Of a stretch of DNA of 64,000 bases, positions 58,424 to 64,000 are shown in pieces; position 1 is the stretch's first letter; each line of letters opens with the position of its first letter. The DNA lies in NCBI RefSeq assembly GCF_947179165.1, contig NC_077239.1:14576001-14640000 (forward strand), given 5' to 3'. The position numbers were made by a program, and so were the translations under genes. This stretch comes from Solanum dulcamara (taxonomy: Eukaryota > Streptophyta > Magnoliopsida > Solanales > Solanaceae). Below the pieces are notes generated by a model. It was not told the origin of the DNA. It made no database searches and saw nothing but the letters and a program-made list of their open reading frames with translations.

Positions 58424-58949
58424 TATTGCAGGGAGGAAGTACCGCAACTAAAGTTTGATATGACAATTAATATGAAAATAAATTGGATACGAGAATTTTG
58501 CGTGGAAACCCCTCTAACTGATAGAGGGGAAAAACCACAGGGTAGAATGATCTCACTATTTAAAATATGGAGTACATTGCTCTCAAATACAAGGAGAAAA
58601 TAATAATTAATACTTTTCTCTGGTAAAAGGAAAAACTACTAAAGAGGACACTCAAGACTACAATATTTTTCTTGGTGTATAACTCTCTTTGTATTCTTAC
58701 TCTCTCTTTCTGGGATGAATAAAATGAAGGCAGAATGCCCTCTATTTATAAGAGGATGAAAACACGTTTCTGCCAAACTTCTACGCATTAATTTTCTTTC
58801 AATCAAAAAAGGGGCAACAACTTTTGACAAAGTTTCTGCCAAAATTTTCTGGGCGGTGCTTTCTTGCCAGCTTTTTCTTTGCTGCTTTCTTTGACTTTTT
58901 TTTTGCATTCTAGCTTTTTCGTTGCTGCCATTTTTGACTTTTTCTTTCA
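58424..58949 (-). repeat. 3' LTR of the Tnt1-like element
   Basis: 526 bp, TATTGCAGGGAGG...TTTTTCTTTCA on the plus strand. Minus-strand TATA (complement of TCTATTTATAAGAGG, 58741-58755). Lies 48 bp upstream of the aldo-keto reductase ATG and points the same way as that exon. Confidence 0.9.
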
Positions 58950-58960
58950 TTCTCCCACTT
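58950..58960 (-). other. Polypurine tract
   Basis: The minus strand reads AAGTGGGAGAA directly before the 3' LTR, the form seen in Tnt1-like elements. Confidence 0.8.
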
Positions 58961-59022
58961 GAAGATCTAATTGAGAATCAATTAAGTCTTCACACCATCC
59001 TTTCTACCCAACTATTGCAATG

Positions 59023-60630
59023 TTACATTTCTGCTAGGCCAATAGAAGATCGACACCATATAAACTTGTTACTGTTGATTGGCTTTGTAAACATATCTGT
59101 TAGGTTGTCATTAGTGTGAATTTTCTGAATATCCACAACGCCTTCTTCCACCTTCTTACGGACAAAGTGATACTGAACTCGTATGTGCTTTGTCCTTGAA
59201 TGAAATGCCAAATTCTTTTCAAGATGCAAAGCGCTCTGACTGTCACAAAACAGAGCAACCTTCTCTTATTTGTGTCTGAGCTCCTCCAGTAACACCTACA
59301 TCCATATTGCCTCTTTGCTAGCTTGTGTAGCTGCTACATATTTTGATTTCATCGTAGATGTATCCATGATAGACTACAGTTTTGAAACCCAACTTATAGC
59401 TCCTCCAGCAAGAGTAAACACATAACCTGTGGTGTACTTGCTTTTATCAATATCACCTGCATAATCTGAATCAACATAACCTTTAATAGTGAAGTTTGAT
59501 CCTCCATAACACATTGCAACATCTGAGGTACCCTTGATATAGCTCAGGATCCTCTTAACAGTATTCCAATGCTCTCTACCAGGATTAGCCATGTATCGAC
59601 TAACCACTCCCACTACTTGTGCAATATCAGGTCTTGTACATACCATGGCGAACATTAAACTTCCCACTGCTGATGCATACGGTACTCGAAACATCTTCAT
59701 CCTCTCTGCTTCATTGCTAGGACTCATACTTGAGGATAACTAGAAATTAATAGGAAGTGGGGTAGAAATTGACTTACTGTCTTGCATCTTGAAGCGTCGC
59801 AAGATTTTCTTCAAGTAGTTCTTTTGAGAAAGCCAAATTTTCCTATTATTTCTGTCTCGGTGAATTTGCATTCCTAGAATCTTGTTTGCTGGTCCCAAGT
59901 CCTTCATTTCAAACTCCCTAGCCAACTGTGCCTTTAAATTTGTGAGACGATCTTTGTTGGGGCCTGCTACCAATATGTCATCAACATATAACAGTAAAAT
60001 AACAAAATCATCATTACCAAATCTCTTGTAATAAACACAAGGATCTGAACTATGTCTGTTGTATCCAAGACTTATAATGAAGGGATCAAATCTCTTATAC
60101 CAATACCTCGACGCCTGTTTGAGACTATATAGAGATTTGTTCAACATGCAAACCAAGTTCTCTTTTCCCTGTTCTTCAAAACCTTCTAGTTGGAGCATAT
60201 AAATTTCTTCTTCAAGTTCTCCATGAAGAAATGCAATTTTGACATCTAACTGCTCCAAGTACAAGTCAAATGTAGCACACATCGCCAGGACCACTCGAAT
60301 TGTTGTGAGTCAAACGATTGGAGAAAATATCTTATTGAAGTCTATACCTTTTTTCTAAGCAAATCCTTTCACCACCAATCTTGAATGATACTTCTCCACT
60401 TGATCATTACCATTGCGTTTGATCTTGTAGACCCATTTGTTTCCAATGGCCTTCCTTCCTTATGGTAATTGAACAAGATCCCATGTTTTATTTTTATGAA
60501 GAGTTTCAATTTCTTCTTACATTATTGGCATCCACAAGATGATTCTTGGCCTTTCATAGCCTCATGAAAAGTTGAAGGCTCTCCATCTTTTGTTAATAGA
60601 CAGTATGCAACATTGCTCTCCATAGAATAA
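59023..60630 (-). pseudogene. Reverse transcriptase-RNase H of the Tnt1-like copia
   Basis: RT fragment 60300-60630 is shifted. 59740-60294 is open: FDLYLEQLDVKIAFLHGELE, CMLNKSLYSLKQASRYWYKR, LLLYVDDILVAG (YVDD intact), EFEMKDLGPANKILGMQI; it ends in a stop at 59740. RNase H 59374-59727: PYASAVGSLMFAMVCTRPDI, VDSDYAGDIDKSKYTTGYVF, ending at a stop (59374). After damage, 59023-59229 has LHLEKNLAFHSRTKHIRVQY and TNDNLTDMFTKPI, the normal pol C-terminus. Confidence 0.9.
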
Positions 60631-60638
60631 TCTGAGTG

Positions 60639-61620
60639 TCAAGCTGGTTCTCTTCTCTCCCTAGTTGACCGACGAACTTGTGGAGTTTCGATCTCAGCTT
60701 GCTCTTGTTCTTTGTACTCTGGTGCTGCTTCAGAAGAAATTGGAACTTCTTCTATTTCTTCAACTTCAACTGTAGTAGTCTCTGATTTTTCTTTTGAAGT
60801 GCTACCTCCTTTTGCTTGTATCTTGTTTTCAACAAATACAACATCCCTGCTGATTACCACATTGCGGGCTATGGGATCCCACCCTAAGAAAATGCATTCC
60901 TTGGATTTTGGATCCAACTTTGATTTTTCTTGGGTGTTGTACATAACATAAGCAGGACTTTCGAATATATGTAAGCAAGAATAATCAGCTGGTTTTCCTG
61001 TCCACATCTCCATTGACTTTTTCAGATCAATTGAGGTTGATGGTGACCGATTGATCACATAACAGGCAGTTTTGACTGCTTCTGCCCAAAATGGTTTATC
61101 CAACCCTGCAGTTGCCAACATAGCTCTTGTTCGTTCTAATAAGATTTTGTTCATCCGCTCTGCTACTCCATTTTTTTGTGGAGTATATGCCACCGTAAAC
61201 TGCCGTTTAATATCTTCTTGTTTACAAAAGTTATTAGATTCATCACCAGTGTATTCTCCTCCATTATCTGTCCTCAAACACTTGATCTTTTTCTCAGATT
61301 CAAGTTCCACCCGCGCTTTGAACTATTTAAAAACTAAAAAAACATTTGCATTCCTCTTGATTGGATACACCTAACTTCTCCTGGAGTAATTGTCGATAAA
61401 TAACACGAAATATTTTGTTCCTCTTAGGGACTCTACCGGTGCTTGTCAGACATCAGAGTGGATCAGATCTAGTATTTCCTTGCTTTTAGCAGAGGAACTG
61501 CTAAACTTTAGTCTATTTTGCTTACTGGTAACACAATGCTCACAAAAGGGTAGTGTAACCTTTTTGAGTCCTAGAAGAAGCTTTTGCTCAGCAAGAATAT
61601 TCAAACCTCATTATTAAATA
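60639..61620 (-). pseudogene. Integrase of the Tnt1-like copia
   Basis: Longest open stretch of the element (60639-61310): CLRTDNGGEYTGDE (second Asp), AYTPQKNGVAERMN (Glu), LLERTRAMLATAGLDKPFWA, CIFLGWDPIARNVVISRDVV, then an acidic Glu-rich tail and RRSTRERREPA before a stop. The N-terminal core with the first Asp (about 61330-61600) is disrupted by stops. The copy at 1-570 has the same breaks plus more. Confidence 0.85.
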
Positions 61621-62060
61621 TAGCCAAGTTTATGATGCCACATCATCGTTGATTCTTCAAATAAACTTGCTGACGTGGTTGATGTTTCTCCTTCTTGGTG
61701 TGTTTCACCTTTAAGCACGTATAGATTTGCAGCAAGTTTTTTCGCTTTCATCACTACAAGCGCTCCTTTGGATATTCTCATGGCTCCACCATGAGTCTTA
61801 TATGAATATCCATTATCATCTAGTTGTCCTAAAGACAATAGATTCTTCTTCAAGTCTTTTACATGTCATACCTCCTAGATGGTGCGTACCATGCCATCTT
61901 ACATCTTTATTTTGATGGACCCAATACCAATAACATCTAAAGCATGATTATTTCCCATGAACACAGACCCTCCTGAGATAGGATTATATTGATGAAATCA
62001 TTCTCTCCGGGAAGTCATGTGCCATGTTGCTCCTATGTCCATGATCCAGACATCAGCGAA
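61614..62060 (-). pseudogene. Protease and GAG_pre of the Tnt1-like copia
   Basis: Protease start WIMDIGATWHMTSRRE near 62045, with DIG for the aspartyl triad, followed by a stop and GSVFMGNNHALDVIGIGSIK. GAG_pre 61614-61853: NLLSLGQLDDNGYSYKTHGG, ISKGALVVMKAKKLAANLYV, MMWHHKLGYI (integrase finger start). Confidence 0.85.
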
Positions 62061-62930
62061 ATGTTTTCTGCCTTCATTATTTGATATTGCCTCACTACAT
62101 AAAATATCGCCATCATCCAAGGTACATGCAATATTCCCTTGAGCATTTGATGGCTCAGAGTGTTCACTCTTATTTTTGAACCGACAATCTTTCTTAAAGT
62201 GCCCTTTCTTGCCATAGTTGTAGCATTTGATATTCTTCTTACTTCTTGATTGAGATCTTCCATGATTATGACTCCCATTGGGGCCACGTTCCGCTGGTCT
62301 TCCTCTCACCATCATCAAAGCTTCAGCTTGCTGCGAACTTGCTTGTCTGTCTTCCTTACTTTTGCTCTGATTTTCTTCTTCCAAGACAGCGGTTGCAATT
62401 TCATTGAAAATTAGACTGTCTATATTGTTCGTCAGGTTGATGATGAGTTAATCATACGAGTCAGGCAGACTTTGTAGTAGAAGCTCTGCACGTTCAGTCC
62501 CTTCTATTTTGCAACCCATTGTTGTAAGTTGCGAAAACAGAGTATTCAAGGTATTGATGTGTTCAGTAACTGACATGGACTCTGCCATTCGAAGAGTATA
62601 CAATCTTCTTTTTAAAAAGATTTTATTATGCAAAGACTTGGCCTCATACAATCCTGTAAGAGTATCTCCTATTTCCTTCGCCGTCCGCTTTTCAGCCATA
62701 CTAGACAATACTTAATCAGCTAGTGCTAAGTGTAGATCAGCATCTGCGTTGATGTCTATGTCATTCCACTTGCTGTCATTAGTAAAGTCTGTGGGTCTGC
62801 CTTCAATTGCAGCTAAGCAATTGTCCTTTCTCAATATCGCTTTTATTTTCATTTTCCACAATGAGAAATTAGTCTCATTGAATTTTTCAACGTCAAACTT
62901 TATTGTACTCGACATTGTTATTTGCTTCAC
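62000..62930 (-). pseudogene. gag of the Tnt1-like copia
   Basis: Met near 62930 (MKQITMSSTIKFDVEKFN). Blocks 62712-62930, 62448-62708 (AKEIGDTLTGLYEAKSLHNK, FLKRRLYTLRMAESMSVTEH) and 61998-62384 are separated by single in-frame stops (after DLHLALAD, after LPDSYD). The nucleocapsid knuckle reads CYNYGKKGHFKKDC, so the second Cys of CCHC is Tyr, unlike the sister copy at 1027-1644, where the last Cys is lost. Confidence 0.9.
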
Positions 62931-63095
62931 ACTCTTTTAGATCATTTCTGGATATTTTTGTGAACAATCATGACAAACTGTACCGTCATCGAAATTTACT
63001 ATTCACGTGAATAGTACTATTCACCAAATTTTACTATTCACAAAAAATTACTATTTACGGATAGTATCTTCTCATAAAATAGACAGAATAACTGA

Positions 63096-63109
63096 GGACG
63101 CTGATACCA
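63096..63109 (-). other. Primer binding site, tRNA-Met type
   Basis: The minus strand reads TGGTATCAGCGTCC, one base from the LTR edge (63111). Same one-base spacing as the sister copy. Confidence 0.85.
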
Positions 63110-63110
63110 C

Positions 63111-63636
63111 TATTGTGGAGAGTAAGCACCGCAACTTAAGTTTGATATGACAACTAATATGAAAATAAATTAGATACGAGAATTTTACGTGGAAACCCCT
63201 CTAACTGATAGAGAGAAAAAACCACAGGGTAGAAGAATCTCAATATTTAAAATATGAAGTACACTGCTCTCAAATACAAGGAGAAAACAACAATTAATAT
63301 TTTTCTCTTATAAAAGGAACAACTACTAAAGAGGACACTCAAGACTACAATATTTTTTTTGGTGTATAACTCTCTTTGTATTCTTACTCTCTCTTTCTAA
63401 GATGAATAAAATGAGGGCAGAATGTCCTCTATTTATAAGAGGATGAAAATGCGTTGCGCCAAACTTCTACGCGTTAATTTTCTTTCAGTCAAAAAAGGGG
63501 CAACAACTTTTGACAAAGTTGCTGCCAAAATTTTCTGGGCGGTGCTTTCTTGCCAGTTTTTTCTTTGCTGCTTCCTTTGAATTTTTTTTTGCATTTTAGC
63601 TTTTTCTTTGCTGCCATTTTTGACTTCTTTCTTTCA
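63111..63636 (-). repeat. 5' LTR of the Tnt1-like element
   Basis: 526 bp, matching 58424-58949. Minus-strand TATA (complement of CTCTATTTATAAGAGG) at 63427-63442 is the expected promoter. Confidence 0.9.
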
Positions 63637-63641
63637 AAGAT
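63637..63641. repeat. Target-site duplication AAGAT, right copy
   Basis: Directly follows CTTTCA at the LTR end; matches 58419-58423. Confidence 0.9.
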
Positions 63642-64000
63642 CACATAGAAGATAGATGCAATTTTGAAATGTATAGAGATTTTGGATGTACAAATTAATA
63701 GTCAACTTATCTTATTGAAGTGATAGATTTATTGATGTGTGTGGCAGAGGTTGTACAGTGTAAATTAAAACACTCCCCTCCTTTTTAAATTTCAATCATT
63801 TGTCTATATACTTAAACTTAACATATAATTTCTTCAAAAAATTTAGTATCATATTTATATCAAAATATTAAAAGATATACTATTCGCTTCATTCCTTTTT
63901 TTTATTGTTGTCATAGTTTTTTTTAAGAGTTAAATGATATGAACGTGAACCAACATTTTATAAGTATTTTTTATATAGTTTTTGAATATCAAAATTTTAT
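63642..64000. other. No gene recognised; former upstream flank of the aldo-keto reductase relic
   Basis: AT-rich sequence. Before the Tnt1-like insertion it would have lain about 50 bp upstream of the ATG at 58376. No clear promoter element identified. Confidence 0.45.

Larger units (their letters stand above)
58424..63636 (-). mobile_element. Tnt1-like Ty1/copia retrotransposon, complete (5213 bp)
   Basis: Two 526-bp LTRs, AAGAT target duplication, PBS and polypurine tract, minus orientation. Order from the right: LTR, PBS, gag, protease, GAG_pre, integrase, RT, RNase H, LTR. LTRs differ at roughly one base in twenty by eye. The polyprotein has at least eight in-frame stops or shifts. LTR termini are TG...TA on the coding strand when set by the target duplication. 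Confidence 0.9.

Overview
This is plant nuclear DNA, most likely from a Solanaceae species (tomato/potato/pepper/tobacco group). The reasons are Tnt1-like copia elements, Del/Tekay- and Tat/Ogre-type gypsy elements, and AT-rich, intron-bearing gene relics. I see no intact host gene. The window is an intergenic, probably heterochromatic stretch of retrotransposons nested in one another, with a few gene fragments between them. The species call is inference; no marker in the window settles it.

Layout. 1-2615: minus-strand Tnt1-like copia cut by the window edge, inserted in an RE1-like copia remnant (2616-4918, plus). 4919-9220: minus-strand Ale/Retrofit-like copia whose integrase is interrupted by an inverted LTR-PBS-leader piece of its own kind joined to protease sequence. 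9221-10980: a gypsy LTR piece, then a copia gag and 5' LTR. 11600-12296: LINE-type DUF4283 fragment. 12352-13396: foldback made from the 5' end of an F-box/kelch (SKIP11-like) gene. 13552-16622: solo gypsy LTR. 16885-31904: a 15.0-kb element with 3.7-kb LTRs, a CTTAG target duplication, a gag gene and no pol. 31910-34013: chimeric LTR-like/F-box units ending in a second F-box foldback.

34082-34272: terminal exon of an unidentified membrane protein. 34706-40547: plus-strand Tork-like copia with two LTRs. 42128-51728: old minus-strand Del/Tekay gypsy with 2.3-kb LTRs and an ATATC target duplication, perhaps inside a small Helitron. 54727-56746: pseudogene of a galectin-domain beta-1,3-galactosyltransferase, exon borders still visible. 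57203-57774: three 190-bp tandem repeats. 58062-58376: first exon of an aldo-keto reductase, broken. 58424-63636: complete Tnt1-like copia with 526-bp LTRs and an AAGAT target duplication, 48 bp upstream of that exon's ATG.

All pol reading frames carry stops or frameshifts. The youngest insertion appears to be the 15-kb gag-only element, whose LTRs are near-identical in their non-repetitive parts; the Del/Tekay element looks old. The most unusual items are the two F-box foldbacks, which could form long hairpin RNA against a host F-box gene; the gag-only element, with about 1.2 kb of TAA-type microsatellite in each LTR and a 60-bp satellite inside; and the self-rearranged Ale-like copia.
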